DNA of 64,000 nucleotides, from assembly GCF_000759835.1 (NCBI RefSeq), contig NZ_BBNB01000018.1:20120-84119 (forward strand), given 5' to 3'. The notes under the pieces were generated by a model, which searched no databases, was not told where the DNA came from, and was given only the letters and a program-made list of their open reading frames with translations. Position 1 is the stretch's first letter. Each line of letters begins with the position of its first letter. Origin of the DNA: Citrobacter sedlakii NBRC 105722 (GTDB taxonomy: Bacteria; Pseudomonadota; Gammaproteobacteria; Enterobacterales; Enterobacteriaceae). The translations under genes were made by a program, and so were the position numbers. Below are positions 41,645 through 53,192 of this stretch, one piece after another.

Positions 41645-41673
41645 TTAATAAGGTATGTTTAATACGAAGTCAA
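41645..41673 (-). promoter_or_regulatory. Sigma70 promoter of rho
   Basis: TTGACT and TATTAA are separated by 17 nt on the minus strand. The start near 41638 would give a leader of about 218 nt. Confidence 0.65.
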
Positions 41674-41755
41674 CACTAACTTAGCACGACTCACGCCGGG
41701 CGTCCAGTCATCCGAATCATTTAGGATTAAGGGCGCCCGAGCATGAGGTATCCTC

Positions 41756-42085
41756 TTACGCGATATTCGCGTCGAGGAATTCTTTCAGCTGACCTTTGGA
41801 CAGTGCGCCCACTTTGGTCGCTGCAACTTCACCGTTTTTGAACAGCAGCAGAGTCGGGATGCCACGGATACCATACTTCGGCGCGGTGCCTGGGTTCTGG
41901 TCAATGTTCAGTTTAGCAACCGTCAGTTTGCCCTGATATTCGTCAGCGATCTCATCCAGAATCGGGGCGATCATTTTGCACGGTCCGCACCACTCTGCCC
42001 AGAAATCGACGAGGATGGCCCCGTCCGCTTTGAGTACATCCGTGTCAAAACTGTCGTCAGTCAGGTGAATAATTTTATCGCTCAT
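41756..42085 (-). CDS. trxA: Thioredoxin 1 TrxA
   Basis: A cytoplasmic disulfide reductase of 109 aa with the WCGPC active site (Cys33 and Cys36 counting Met1) and cis-proline in GIPTLLLF. Start [11 protein letters not shown] at 42083-42085 follows GGAG. A 16-residue extension upstream was rejected. It is divergent from rhlB, as in E. coli. Confidence 0.98.
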   Translation of the reverse strand: MSDKIIHLTDDSFDTDVLKADGAILVDFWAEWCGPCKMIAPILDEIADEYQGKLTVAKLNIDQNPGTAPKYGIRGIPTLLLFKNGEVAATKVGALSKGQLKEFLDANIA

Positions 42086-42228
42086 ATTAACTCCACAGGA
42101 ATAAGCCTGGTACGTTGGTTTTGCCTTCATCAACGACGTGTTGATGTCGCATTAACCAACTAAAGGTTGACTTTATTTCACCGGATACGCTTTCGTAAAG
42201 CAATAGTAAGCTGATATTCTACCACACT

Positions 42229-43494
42229 ATGAGCAAAACACATTTAACAGAACAGAAGTTTTCCGACTTCGCCCTGCACCAAAAGGTGATCGAAGCCCTT
42301 GAAAATAAAGGGTTTCATAACTGCACGCCCATTCAGGCCCTCGCGCTGCCGCTTACGCTGGCCGGTCGCGATGTTGCAGGGCAGGCGCAAACCGGTACTG
42401 GCAAAACGATGGCGTTCCTGACGTCAACGTTTCATTATCTTCTCTCTCATCCCGCGATTGACGATCGCAAGGTGAACCAGCCGCGCGCCTTAATCATGGC
42501 GCCGACGCGTGAGTTAGCCGTGCAGATCCACGCCGATGCCGAGCCGTTGGCGCAGACCACAGGTCTGAAGCTGGGTCTCGCCTACGGCGGCGACGGCTAT
42601 GACAAGCAGCTGAAAGTGCTGGAAAGCGGCGTCGATATTCTTATCGGCACCACAGGCCGTCTGATCGACTACGCAAAACAGAATCACATTAACCTGGGCG
42701 CGATTCAGGTCGTTGTCCTCGACGAAGCCGATCGCATGTACGATCTGGGCTTTATTAAAGATATCCGCTGGCTGTTCCGCCGCATGCCGCCAGCCACACA
42801 GCGTCTGAACATGCTGTTCTCCGCAACCCTCTCTTACCGCGTGCGTGAACTGGCGTTCGAACAAATGAACAACGCCGAATACGTGGAAGTCGAGCCGGAA
42901 CAAAAAACCGGCCACCGTATTAAAGAAGAGCTTTTCTATCCGTCTAACGAAGAGAAGATGCGCCTTCTGCAAACATTAATTGAAGAAGAATGGCCGGATC
43001 GCGCCATTGTTTTCGCTAACACGAAACACCGCTGTGAAGACATCTGGGGCCATCTGGCCGCCGATGGTCATCGCGTGGGCCTGCTGACGGGCGACGTGGC
43101 GCAGAAAAAACGCCTGCGCATTCTCGACGAGTTCACCCGCGGCGATCTGGATATTCTTGTTGCTACCGATGTTGCCGCACGCGGGCTGCATATTCCCGCA
43201 GTAACCCACGTATTTAACTACGATTTGCCGGACGATTGCGAAGATTACGTCCACCGCATTGGCCGAACCGGACGCGCAGGCGCAAGTGGCCACTCCATCA
43301 GCCTGGCGTGTGAAGAGTACGCGCTGAACCTGCCAGCGATCGAAACCTACATCGGTCACTCCATTCCGGTCAGCAAATACAATCCGGATGCGCTGATGAA
43401 CAATCTGCCGAAGCCGCTGCGTCTGACGCGCTCGCGCCCAGGCAATGGCCCGCGTCGGGCTGGCGCCCCGCGTAACCGTCGTCGTTCGGGTTAA
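42229..43494 (+). CDS. rhlB: DEAD-box RNA helicase RhlB
   Basis: The RNA helicase of the RNase E degradosome, 421 aa as in E. coli. Q-motif [12 protein letters not shown], Walker A AQTGTGKT near 50-57, DEAD box at 165-168, SAT and [10 protein letters not shown] are all present. The arginine/glycine-rich tail that helps bind RNA and RNase E ends RNRRRSG. Confidence 0.97.
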   Translation: MSKTHLTEQKFSDFALHQKVIEALENKGFHNCTPIQALALPLTLAGRDVAGQAQTGTGKTMAFLTSTFHYLLSHPAIDDRKVNQPRALIMAPTRELAVQIHADAEPLAQTTGLKLGLAYGGDGYDKQLKVLESGVDILIGTTGRLIDYAKQNHINLGAIQVVVLDEADRMYDLGFIKDIRWLFRRMPPATQRLNMLFSATLSYRVRELAFEQMNNAEYVEVEPEQKTGHRIKEELFYPSNEEKMRLLQTLIEEEWPDRAIVFANTKHRCEDIWGHLAADGHRVGLLTGDVAQKKRLRILDEFTRGDLDILVATDVAARGLHIPAVTHVFNYDLPDDCEDYVHRIGRTGRAGASGHSISLACEEYALNLPAIETYIGHSIPVSKYNPDALMNNLPKPLRLTRSRPGNGPRRAGAPRNRRRSG

Positions 43495-43499
43495 AAAAC

Positions 43500-44990
43500 A
43501 TGCTAAGCACCTCCTCGCTGTACGCCGCAATTGATTTAGGCTCGAATAGTTTTCATATGCTGGTGGTGCGCGAGGTGGCGGGAAGCATCCAGACGCTCAC
43601 GCGAATTAAACGCAAGGTGCGTCTGGCCGCTGGCCTGAACAGCGAGAACGCCCTTTCTGCTGAAGCTATGGAGCGCGGCTGGCAATGCCTGCGCCTGTTT
43701 GCCGAGCGCCTTCAGGATATTCCCCAGCCGCAAATCCGCGTGGTTGCGACCGCAACGCTACGCATAGCGGTGAATGCCGATGAATTTATCGCTAAAGCGC
43801 AAGAGATTCTCGGTTGCCCGGTACAGGTCATCAGCGGCGAAGAAGAAGCGCGCCTGATTTATCAGGGCGTGGCGCATACCACCGGCGGCGCGGATCAGCG
43901 ACTGGTTGTCGACATCGGCGGCGCGAGCACTGAACTGGTTACCGGCACGGGCGCACAAACCACGTCGCTGTTTAGTCTGTCGATGGGCTGCGTCACCTGG
44001 CTTGAGCGCTATTTCACCGACCGTAATCTGGCGCAGGAAAATTTCGACGAAGCGGAAAAAGCCGCACGAGACGTGCTGCGTCCGGTAGCCGATGAACTTC
44101 GCTACCACGGCTGGAAAGTGTGTGTTGGTGCATCCGGCACCGTGCAGGCGCTTCAGGAAATCATGATGGCGCAGGGCATGGATGAGCGCATTACGCTGGC
44201 GAAACTCCAGCAGTTGAAACAGCGGGCGATTCACTGTGGCCGTCTGGAAGAACTGGAAATTGAGGGCTTAACCCTTGAACGCGCACTGGTATTCCCCAGC
44301 GGGTTGGCCATTCTCATCGCCATTTTTACCGAACTGAATATTCAGGGCATGACCCTGGCCGGCGGCGCGCTGCGCGAAGGGCTGGTGTACGGTATGCTGC
44401 ATCTTGCAGTCGATCAGGATATTCGTAGCCGTACGCTGCGTAACGTCCAGCGTCGGTTTATGGTCGACACCGAACAAGCGAACCGCGTTGCCAGACTGGC
44501 GGAGAATTTCGTCGAACAAGTAGAACATGAATGGCACCTTGAGCCGATCAGCCGCGAACTGTTGATCAGCGCCTGCATGCTGCATGAAATCGGCCTGAGC
44601 GTAGATTTCAAACAAGCGCCTCAGCACGCGGCGTATCTGGTGCGCAATCTGGACCTGCCTGGATTCACCCCTGCGCAGAAAAAACTGCTCGCCACGCTGT
44701 TATTGAACCAGACCAACCCGGTTGATCTTTCCTCGCTGCACCAGCAAAACGCCGTGCCGCCGCGCGTGGCTGAGCACCTTTGTCGTCTGCTAAGACTGGC
44801 GATTATTTTCGCCAGCCGCCGTCGTGACGATCTGCTGCCGTCGATCGCCCTGCAGGCGACAAATGAGATACTGACGATTACGCTACCGAAAGGGTGGCTG
44901 GAACAGCATCCGCTGGGAAATGAGTTGATTGCGCAGGAAAGCCAGTGGCAAAGCTATGTTCACTGGCCTTTAGATGTTCAGTCATCGTGA
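43500..44990 (+). CDS. gppA: pppGpp phosphohydrolase GppA
   Basis: A PPX/GppA-family hydrolase of 496 aa that converts pppGpp to ppGpp and can degrade polyphosphate. The ASKHA phosphate loops are [13 protein letters not shown] near 10-22 and [11 protein letters not shown] near 141-151. A helical HD-like C-terminal part follows. It starts 5 nt after rhlB, so the two are cotranscribed. Confidence 0.95.
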   Translation: MLSTSSLYAAIDLGSNSFHMLVVREVAGSIQTLTRIKRKVRLAAGLNSENALSAEAMERGWQCLRLFAERLQDIPQPQIRVVATATLRIAVNADEFIAKAQEILGCPVQVISGEEEARLIYQGVAHTTGGADQRLVVDIGGASTELVTGTGAQTTSLFSLSMGCVTWLERYFTDRNLAQENFDEAEKAARDVLRPVADELRYHGWKVCVGASGTVQALQEIMMAQGMDERITLAKLQQLKQRAIHCGRLEELEIEGLTLERALVFPSGLAILIAIFTELNIQGMTLAGGALREGLVYGMLHLAVDQDIRSRTLRNVQRRFMVDTEQANRVARLAENFVEQVEHEWHLEPISRELLISACMLHEIGLSVDFKQAPQHAAYLVRNLDLPGFTPAQKKLLATLLLNQTNPVDLSSLHQQNAVPPRVAEHLCRLLRLAIIFASRRRDDLLPSIALQATNEILTITLPKGWLEQHPLGNELIAQESQWQSYVHWPLDVQSS

Positions 44991-44994
44991 TTTT

Positions 44995-45021
44995 GCCGGA
45001 TGACGCTTCGCGAATCCGGCC
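44995..45021. repeat. REP-like palindrome between gppA and rep
   Basis: GCCGGAT and ATCCGGC arms around GACGCTTCGCGA fill the 30-bp gap between convergent gppA and rep and abut the rep stop codon. Confidence 0.65.
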
Positions 45022-47045
45022 TATAACTTCGCTTTCTTTGCCGCCATCATTGCTTTCAGGTTCGCCAGATGGCTTTGCCCTTTCTGCATGCGTTCTTCTG
45101 CGCTTACCACTTTGCGTTCCTGCTCCCAGATCAGATCGTCCTGCGGTAATTCCAGCAGGAAACGGCTCGGCTCCGGGCGTACCAGCTCGCCATACTGACG
45201 GCGCTCTTTACAGAGGGTGAAGATCAGTTCTTTTTGCGCGCGGGTTATGCCTACGTAGGCCAGACGGCGTTCTTCATCAATGTTGTCTTCATCGATGCTG
45301 CTTTGATGCGGCAGAAACCCCTCTTCCATTCCCACCATAAACACATACGGAAACTCCAGACCTTTCGAGGCGTGAAGCGTCATCAGTTGAACCTGATCCA
45401 GTTCTTCTTCGCTTTCACCGCGCTCCATCATGTCGCGCAGCGTAAAGCGTGTCACCACCTGGGTCAGCGTCATCGGCTCATCCAATTCGCTGCCTTCCAG
45501 CATTTCAGTCATCCAGCTAAACAGCTGGTTGACGTTTTTCATGCGCATTTCGGCCGCTTTCGGGCTGGGCGAGGTTTCGTACAGCCAGGATTCGTAATCA
45601 ATGCCGTGAATCAGATCGCGTACGGCGGCAATGGGTTCGCGCTCGGCCAGACGCTGGATTTCACCCAGCCAGTGGGTAAATCGAGTCAACGAATCGTAGC
45701 CGCGCCCGGTAAGCGTCTGGCTCAGTCCCAGATCAAAGCTGGCGGTAAACAGGCTTTTATTGCGGGTCATAGCCCACTCGCCCAGCTTTTGCAGCGTAGC
45801 CGGTCCGATTTCGCGTTTTGGCGTATTCACGATGCGCAGGAAAGCGCTGTCATCATCCGGATTGGTCAGCACCCGAAGATAGGCCAGCAGATCTTTGATC
45901 TCCGGGCGAGAGAAGAACGAGGTGCCGCCGGATATTTTGTACGGAATACGGTTCTGCATGAGGTATTTTTCAAACACCCGCGACTGATGATTACCGCGAT
46001 ACAGAATGGCGTAATCCTTGTATTCCGTTTTATTCACGAAGTGATGGGCGATCAGTTCGCCGGTTACACGCTCGGCCTCATGCTCTTCGTTGTTTGCGCT
46101 AAGCACTTTCAGCTCCGCGCCATATCCCAGCTCCGAAAAGAGCCGCTTTTCAAAGACGTGCGGATTATTGGCAATAAGAATATTTGCTGCTTTCAGGATC
46201 CGCCCGGAAGAGCGGTAGTTCTGCTCCAGCTTGATAACCTGCAGCGCCGGAAAATCCTGGCTCAACAGCACCAGGTTTTGAGGTCGCGCACCGCGCCAGG
46301 AGTAGATCGACTGGTCGTCATCACCCACGACGGTAAAGCGCGCGCGGTTCCCCACCAGCAGCTTGACCAGCTCGTACTGGCTGGTATTGGTATCCTGATA
46401 CTCGTCCACCAGCAGATAGCGGATCTTGTTCTGCCAGCGCTCGCGCACTTCCTCATTACGCTGCAGCAGCAGTGTTGGCAGTAAAATCAGATCGTCAAAG
46501 TCGAGAACGTTACAGGCTTTCAGGTGCGCATCGTACAGGCCATAGCAGTGCGCAAAAATGCGATCGCGTTCGCCTTTCGCACTTGCTGCCGCCTGGGCTG
46601 GCGTTTTGAGATCGTTCTTCCAGTTTGAGATCGTCGCGATCAGCTGTTGCAGCACCACTTTGTCATCGTCAATCAACCCTTCCGTCAGCTCTTTCAGCAA
46701 GGCGACCTGATCGGTGTCGTCAAACAGCGAGAAATTGGATTTCATTCCCAGCGCGGCGTATTCGCGTTTTATCACCTCCAGCCCCAGCGTATGGAAGGTG
46801 GAGATCATCAGCCCACGCGCTTCTTTACGCCCCAGCGTCTGTCCGACACGTTCTTTCATTTCGCGCGCCGCCTTGTTGGTAAAGGTCACCGCAGCGATGT
46901 GTCGCGCCTGGTAACCGCAGCCGCGTATCAAATGGGCGATTTTGTTGGTGATAACGCGTGTCTTACCGGAACCCGCCCCCGCCAGCACCAGGCAAGGTCC
47001 GGTGACGAATTCGACAGCGTGTTGTTGGCCGGGGTTTAAACGCAT
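45021..47045 (-). CDS. rep: ATP-dependent DNA helicase Rep
   Basis: A superfamily 1A 3'-5' helicase associated with DnaB that clears nucleoprotein blocks ahead of forks. It is 674 aa, one more than E. coli. Walker A AGAGSGKT is at residues 22-29, DEYQDTN near 215, [13 protein letters not shown], and motif [12 protein letters not shown]. It is a paralogue of uvrD in this window and differs in its shorter C-terminal tail. The ATG at 47043-47045 was preferred to a TTG five codons upstream. Confidence 0.97.
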   Translation of the reverse strand: MRLNPGQQHAVEFVTGPCLVLAGAGSGKTRVITNKIAHLIRGCGYQARHIAAVTFTNKAAREMKERVGQTLGRKEARGLMISTFHTLGLEVIKREYAALGMKSNFSLFDDTDQVALLKELTEGLIDDDKVVLQQLIATISNWKNDLKTPAQAAASAKGERDRIFAHCYGLYDAHLKACNVLDFDDLILLPTLLLQRNEEVRERWQNKIRYLLVDEYQDTNTSQYELVKLLVGNRARFTVVGDDDQSIYSWRGARPQNLVLLSQDFPALQVIKLEQNYRSSGRILKAANILIANNPHVFEKRLFSELGYGAELKVLSANNEEHEAERVTGELIAHHFVNKTEYKDYAILYRGNHQSRVFEKYLMQNRIPYKISGGTSFFSRPEIKDLLAYLRVLTNPDDDSAFLRIVNTPKREIGPATLQKLGEWAMTRNKSLFTASFDLGLSQTLTGRGYDSLTRFTHWLGEIQRLAEREPIAAVRDLIHGIDYESWLYETSPSPKAAEMRMKNVNQLFSWMTEMLEGSELDEPMTLTQVVTRFTLRDMMERGESEEELDQVQLMTLHASKGLEFPYVFMVGMEEGFLPHQSSIDEDNIDEERRLAYVGITRAQKELIFTLCKERRQYGELVRPEPSRFLLELPQDDLIWEQERKVVSAEERMQKGQSHLANLKAMMAAKKAKL

Positions 47046-47438
47046 GGGAATGTTGCTCAATCTTCGAACGGGGGAGGGATTGTAGCAGAAAGCGAGGCAG
47101 AGATTGAGCTTTCCGTGACTGTACGTACGGAGGCCGCCTGAAAGAAAAGAACACGGCGCTGGCGTGCAAGAAATGATTAATTTCCGAACAATATCCTACG
47201 TCGATCACATCGAAAAAAAAGACGGAACAGGCGAACAGAAACAGAATTAATCATTTGAGTTTAAAGGGAAAACAGAGGATACAAGCGTTCTGGGGCATTT
47301 TTATTTGTATAAACCGACAAAAAAGAGGCCGTACTGCCCGCTTTCTTTGTCTGTTCACCCGAAACATTTCACCACTGGATACGCTAATAGATCGGATATG
47401 GGCCACATATTGCGCCCGCCTTTCATGCTGAGCATAAA
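47046..47438. other. 393-bp gap before the CdaR-type gene
   Basis: No gene is convincing here. The stretch is A/T-richer than its neighbours. It should hold the rep promoter (leftward) and that of the regulator (rightward). It contains a perfect 12-bp inverted repeat, AAATGATTAATT at 47171-47182 and AATTAATCATTT at 47245-47256. A short palindrome, ATGCTGAGCAT (47425-47435), sits just before the regulator start. Confidence 0.5.
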
Positions 47439-48578
47439 ATGAACAAGATTCACGCTAATTATTACCTGCAAGACTCTACCGCACGCCAGATAGTTCAACG
47501 CACAATGGGGATAATTCCGTACTCGGTAAATGTGATGAACGAGCATGGGATGATCATTGCTTCCGGGGAAGCCTCACGTTTACATCAACGCCATGAAGGC
47601 GCGGTACTCGCATTGACCGAAAACCGGGTCGTCGAAATTGATTCCGCGACCGCCAATAAGCTTAAAGGCGTTAAGCCCGGCATCAATTTACCGATTAATT
47701 TTCGCGACCAGCTGATTGGCGTACTGGGCATTACCGGCGAGCCTGGTGAAGTGAAGGCATATGCGCAGTTGGTGAAGATGGCTTCGGAATTAATCATCGA
47801 ACAAATGGCGCTCCTCGAGCAAAAACAGTGGGATAAGCGTTACCGCGAAGAGCTGATTAATCAGCTGATTTTGCGTGACCCGCCGCCGGACTCGCTGAAC
47901 GCGGTGGTCTCATGGTTGGGAATTAATCTCCAGCTTCCGCGGGTGGTGGTGATTATGGAACTGCAACAACCGGATCGCGACGCGCTGCGTAATCTGATGG
48001 AGTATTTTGAATATCGCGCCCGCGACCATTTGGTCACGTTTTCCGACTTTAATGAGCTGATAATCTTAAAACCTATCGCGCTAAAAAACGGCGTCTGGCA
48101 TAAATCGTTGGAACTAAGCGATCTGCAGAGATTTAAACATTACGCACAGTCCTGTGGTTTTTCCCGACTGATCGTCGGCGGCTATTTCACCGGAGAAAAC
48201 GGCCTGCGTCGCTCTTTTCAGACCGCGAAATCCACCCAGGCCATGGCGAAAAGACTGAAGTTGAAGCATCAGTTCATTTTTCATGACGACTATGCGCTGG
48301 CGTCATTATTGGGCGGGCTTTCCGGTACCTGGCAAGCGGAAGAATTATCCAAAATCTGGCGCGATCTGGTTGCCCAGGACACCAAAGGCGTTCTGCAAAA
48401 AACGCTACAGCATTATTTTGAGCATAATTGTGATCTTTCGCAAACAGCGACCAGCCTGCATATTCATGTCAATACATTACGCTATCGACTGCAGCGAGTG
48501 GAAGATATTACAGGAATACAAATCAATAACTTAAAACAGTTACTCTGGTTGTATATCGGCATGGAGTTACAGCGCTGA
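47439..48578 (+). CDS. CdaR/PucR-type transcriptional regulator
   Basis: A 379-aa protein of the carbohydrate diacid regulator (CdaR) family. Residues 1-135 form the sugar-diacid recognition domain (ARQIVQRTMGIIPYSVNVMN, GINLPINFRDQLIGVLGITG). A GGDEF-like linker follows. Residues about 320-375 are the PucR-type helix-turn-helix (CDLSQTATSLHIHVNTLRYRL). E. coli CdaR activates glucarate, galactarate and glycerate genes. This is a paralogue, not CdaR itself. It lies before a GntP permease and a glycerate kinase, which it most likely controls. Glycerate or a related acid as effector is inference. Confidence 0.88.
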   Translation: MNKIHANYYLQDSTARQIVQRTMGIIPYSVNVMNEHGMIIASGEASRLHQRHEGAVLALTENRVVEIDSATANKLKGVKPGINLPINFRDQLIGVLGITGEPGEVKAYAQLVKMASELIIEQMALLEQKQWDKRYREELINQLILRDPPPDSLNAVVSWLGINLQLPRVVVIMELQQPDRDALRNLMEYFEYRARDHLVTFSDFNELIILKPIALKNGVWHKSLELSDLQRFKHYAQSCGFSRLIVGGYFTGENGLRRSFQTAKSTQAMAKRLKLKHQFIFHDDYALASLLGGLSGTWQAEELSKIWRDLVAQDTKGVLQKTLQHYFEHNCDLSQTATSLHIHVNTLRYRLQRVEDITGIQINNLKQLLWLYIGMELQR

Positions 48579-48649
48579 ACTGTATTTTCCTCCAAATTTT
48601 TCGCCGTCTGGCGCCGTATTTTTAGCCGATACACACAAGTCTAACGCGG

Positions 48650-48694
48650 CTGCTTTCTCCATACTGCCCCCTGTTATTTTCATGGAGAAAGCAG
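48650..48694. promoter_or_regulatory. 13-bp inverted repeat over the permease ribosome site
   Basis: CTGCTTTCTCCAT and ATGGAGAAAGCAG form a perfect 13-bp inverted repeat with a 19-nt spacer. The right arm contains the GGAG ribosome site of the permease gene, whose ATG is 3 nt further on. It could be an operator for the CdaR-type protein or an RNA hairpin that hides the ribosome site. Confidence 0.6.
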
Positions 48695-48697
48695 AAG

Positions 48698-49966
48698 ATG
48701 GTTTCAATAACAGCAACTGGCGCCATCATCGCACTCGTGGTGGCGATCGTTTTAATTTTACGCAAAGTCTCGCCGGCTTACGGCATGATGGTCGGCGCGC
48801 TGGTAGGCGGTCTGGTCGGCGGCGCCGATCTGGTGCAAACCGTGACGCTAATGGTCACCGGCGCGCAAGGCATTACCAATGCCGTGCTGCGCATTCTCGC
48901 GGCAGGTGTACTGGCCGGCGTGTTAATTGAATCCGGCGCGGCAAACACCATCGCTGAAACGGTAGTGAAAAAAGTGGGCGAAAGCCGGGCGCTTTTAGCC
49001 TTAGCCATTGCGACGATGATTCTGACCGCCGTCGGCGTATTTATCGACGTGGCGGTTATCACCGTTGCACCGATTGCCCTGTCTATTGCCCGTCGTGCCG
49101 GTTTGTCAAAACTCGCCATTCTGCTGGCGATGATTGGCGGCGGTAAAGCGGGTAATGTGATGTCGCCTAACCCCAATGCCATCGCCGCGTCGGACGCCTT
49201 TCATGTTCCCCTCACCTCCGTGATGATGGCCGGGATAATCCCCGGTCTGTTCGGCCTGATCGTGGCTTATTTCCTGGCAAAACGTCTCAGCCAGAAAGGC
49301 TTGATGGTGATGCCCGACGAAGTGATTTCACACGACAACCACGGCAAGCAGCCGGGATTTCTTGCCGCTATCAGCGCGCCGCTCGTCGCCATTGTGCTGC
49401 TGGCGCTACGACCTGTTGCGGGTATCGCCATCGATCCGCTGATTGCCCTGCCCGTCGGTGGGTTAGCCGGTGCGATCCTAATGGGCAGGTTTAAGCAAAG
49501 TAACGCCTTTATGATGTCCGGGCTTACGCGCATGGCGCCGGTAGCCATCATGCTGCTCGGTACCGGTACGCTCGCCGGGATTATCGCCAACTCGGAACTG
49601 AAAGATGTGCTCATTCATGGGCTGACCTCTTCCGGCCTGCCTTCTTATCTGCTGGCCCCTATTTCCGGTGCAATCATGTCTATGGCAACAGCGTCCACCA
49701 CGGCGGGAACCGCCGTTGCCGCCGGGGTATTCAGCCAGACGCTGCTGGGTCTTGGCGTATCAGCCCTTGCCGGTGCCGCCATGATTCACGCTGGCGCAAC
49801 CGTACTGGATCACCTGCCCCACGGCAGCTTCTTCCACGCCACGGGCGGCAGTGTCGGCATGCCGATCCACGAACGGTTAAAACTGCTGCCTTATGAAACC
49901 CTTGTCGGTTTTGTTATCGCCCTGATTTCCACACTGATGTTTGGCGTCTTCGGACTTGCCGGGTAA
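48698..49966 (+). CDS. GntP-family permease, probably glycerate or sugar acid
   Basis: An integral membrane protein of 422 aa with about twelve hydrophobic segments and GntP-family sequence (GNVMSPNPNAIAASDAF near 151-167; HAGATVLDHLPHGSFFHATGG near 368-388). Family members carry gluconate, idonate, serine and related hydroxy acids with protons. The downstream glycerate kinase starts 7 nt after its stop, so glycerate is the likeliest substrate. That is inference from context. Confidence 0.88.
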   Translation: MVSITATGAIIALVVAIVLILRKVSPAYGMMVGALVGGLVGGADLVQTVTLMVTGAQGITNAVLRILAAGVLAGVLIESGAANTIAETVVKKVGESRALLALAIATMILTAVGVFIDVAVITVAPIALSIARRAGLSKLAILLAMIGGGKAGNVMSPNPNAIAASDAFHVPLTSVMMAGIIPGLFGLIVAYFLAKRLSQKGLMVMPDEVISHDNHGKQPGFLAAISAPLVAIVLLALRPVAGIAIDPLIALPVGGLAGAILMGRFKQSNAFMMSGLTRMAPVAIMLLGTGTLAGIIANSELKDVLIHGLTSSGLPSYLLAPISGAIMSMATASTTAGTAVAAGVFSQTLLGLGVSALAGAAMIHAGATVLDHLPHGSFFHATGGSVGMPIHERLKLLPYETLVGFVIALISTLMFGVFGLAG

Positions 49967-49973
49967 GGACACG

Positions 49974-51501
<1,528 letters not shown>

Positions 51502-51502
51502 C

Positions 51503-51537
51503 AAAAAACCCGGTGTCTTCAAACACCGGGTTTTTTA
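51503..51537. terminator. Bidirectional terminator between ppiC and ilvC
   Basis: CCCGGTGT and ACACCGGG form an 8-bp stem with a CTTCAA loop. It is flanked by A6 on the left and T6 on the right, so it can end both convergent transcripts. Confidence 0.9.
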
Positions 51538-51564
51538 TCTTTGCCGGATGCTGGCTTCGCGGAA

Positions 51565-53040
51565 TTAGCCAGCGACAGCGATACGCTTCATATCGGTCAT
51601 ATAGCCGCGCAGTTTCTTACCTACCTGCTCGATAGCATGGCCACGAATCGCCTCGTTCACATCGCGCAACTGCGCGTTGTCTACCGCCCCTTCCGCAATC
51701 GCTTTGCCCAGATCGCCCGGCTGCAGGGTGGTCATGAACTCTTTCAACAGCGGTACGCAGGCGTAAGAGAACAGGTAGTTGCCGTACTCGGCGGTATCAG
51801 AGATAACCACGTTCATTTCGTACAGACGCTTACGGGCGATGGTGTTCGCGATCAGCGGCAGTTCGTGCAGGGATTCGTAGTACGCAGACTCTTCGATGAT
51901 GCCGGAATCCACCATGGTTTCGAACGCCAGCTCAACGCCTGCTTTCACCATCGCGATCATCAATACGCCTTTATCGAAATACTCCTGCTCACTGATTTTG
52001 CCTTCATACTGTGGCGCCGTTTCGAACGCGGTTTTACCGGTTTCTTCACGCCAGGTCAGCAGTTTCTTATCGTCGTTCGCCCAGTCCGCCATCATGCCGG
52101 AAGAGAATTCGCCGGAGATGATGTCATCCATGTGTTTCTGGAACAGCGGCGCCATGATCGCTTTCAGCTGTTCGGAGAGCGCGTAAGCACGCAGTTTCGC
52201 CGGATTAGACAGGCGGTCCATCATCAGCGTAATGCCCCCCTGCTTCAGCGCTTCGGTGATGGTTTCCCAGCCAAACTGAATCAGTTTTTCCGCGTATGCC
52301 GGGTCGGTGCCCTCTTCCACCAGCTTGTCGAAGCACAGCAGAGAACCCGCCTGCAGCATGCCGCACAGAATGGTCTGCTCGCCCATCAGGTCAGATTTCA
52401 CTTCCGCAACGAAGGACGATTCCAGCACGCCCGCGCGGTGGCCACCGGTCGCTGCCGCCCATGCTTTGGCAATCGCCATGCCTTCGCCTTTCGGATCGTT
52501 TTCCGGGTGAACCGCGATCAGGGTCGGCACGCCGAAGCCACGCTTGTACTCTTCGCGTACTTCCGTACCCGGGCATTTCGGCGCCACCATCACCACGGTG
52601 ATGTCTTTACGGATCTGCTCGCCCACTTCAACAATGTTAAAGCCGTGAGAGTAACCCAGCGCGGCGCCGTCTTTCATCAGCGGCTGTACGGAACGCACCA
52701 CGTCAGAGTGCTGCTTGTCTGGCGTCAGGTTTACCACCAGGTCCGCCTGCGGGATCAGCTCTTCGTAGGTACCCACTTTAAAGCCGTTTTCGGTCGCTTT
52801 ACGCCAGGACGCGCGCTTTTCGGCAATTGCTTCTTTGCGCAGGGCGTAAGAGATATCCAAACCGGAGTCACGCATATTCAGGCCCTGGTTCAGACCCTGC
52901 GCGCCACAGCCGACGATGACCACTTTTTTACCCTGAAGGTAGCTCGCGCCATCGGCAAATTCGTCGCGGCCCATAAAGCGGCATTTGCCCAGCTGCGCCA
53001 ACTGCTGGCGCAGGTTCAGTGTATTAAAGTAGTTAGCCAT
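51565..53040 (-). CDS. ilvC: Ketol-acid reductoisomerase IlvC
   Basis: A class II (long) NADPH-dependent enzyme of valine and isoleucine synthesis, 491 aa as in E. coli. The nucleotide loop [18 protein letters not shown] is near 42-59, followed by two tandem C-terminal helical domains carrying the Mg2+-binding acids. The ATG follows GAGGTATCACCC. It is divergent from its activator ilvY. In E. coli, IlvY with acetolactate or acetohydroxybutyrate induces it. Confidence 0.98.
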   Translation of the reverse strand: MANYFNTLNLRQQLAQLGKCRFMGRDEFADGASYLQGKKVVIVGCGAQGLNQGLNMRDSGLDISYALRKEAIAEKRASWRKATENGFKVGTYEELIPQADLVVNLTPDKQHSDVVRSVQPLMKDGAALGYSHGFNIVEVGEQIRKDITVVMVAPKCPGTEVREEYKRGFGVPTLIAVHPENDPKGEGMAIAKAWAAATGGHRAGVLESSFVAEVKSDLMGEQTILCGMLQAGSLLCFDKLVEEGTDPAYAEKLIQFGWETITEALKQGGITLMMDRLSNPAKLRAYALSEQLKAIMAPLFQKHMDDIISGEFSSGMMADWANDDKKLLTWREETGKTAFETAPQYEGKISEQEYFDKGVLMIAMVKAGVELAFETMVDSGIIEESAYYESLHELPLIANTIARKRLYEMNVVISDTAEYGNYLFSYACVPLLKEFMTTLQPGDLGKAIAEGAVDNAQLRDVNEAIRGHAIEQVGKKLRGYMTDMKRIAVAG

Positions 53041-53150
53041 GGGTGATACCTCGTGATGTTGTGTGTCTTATTGTTCGGTTCGCGTTTCAGCGAGAATGTA
53101 CCCACATTACAACAGGAAATTTATTGCGGAAATTGATATATTCACAACGT

Positions 53151-53172
53151 CATGTTGCAATTTTTGCAATGT
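53151..53172. promoter_or_regulatory. Candidate IlvY operator
   Basis: Two TTGCAA repeats (53155-53160 and 53164-53169) lie in an imperfect palindrome between ilvC and ilvY. IlvY is known to bind tandem operators in this intergenic region. The exact borders are inferred. Confidence 0.5.
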
Positions 53173-53192
53173 AAAAAGAGGGAGTGGAATCG

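Noticed and set aside
41691..41740. CGGGCG and CGCCCG as a trxA terminator
   Set aside because: The arms are only 6 bp with a loop of about 30 nt and no T-run on the trxA strand.
51541..53046. A 501-codon frame antisense to ilvC
   Set aside because: It mirrors the codon pattern of the highly expressed ilvC on the other strand, is rich in His, Arg and Gln as such shadows are, and has no family features.
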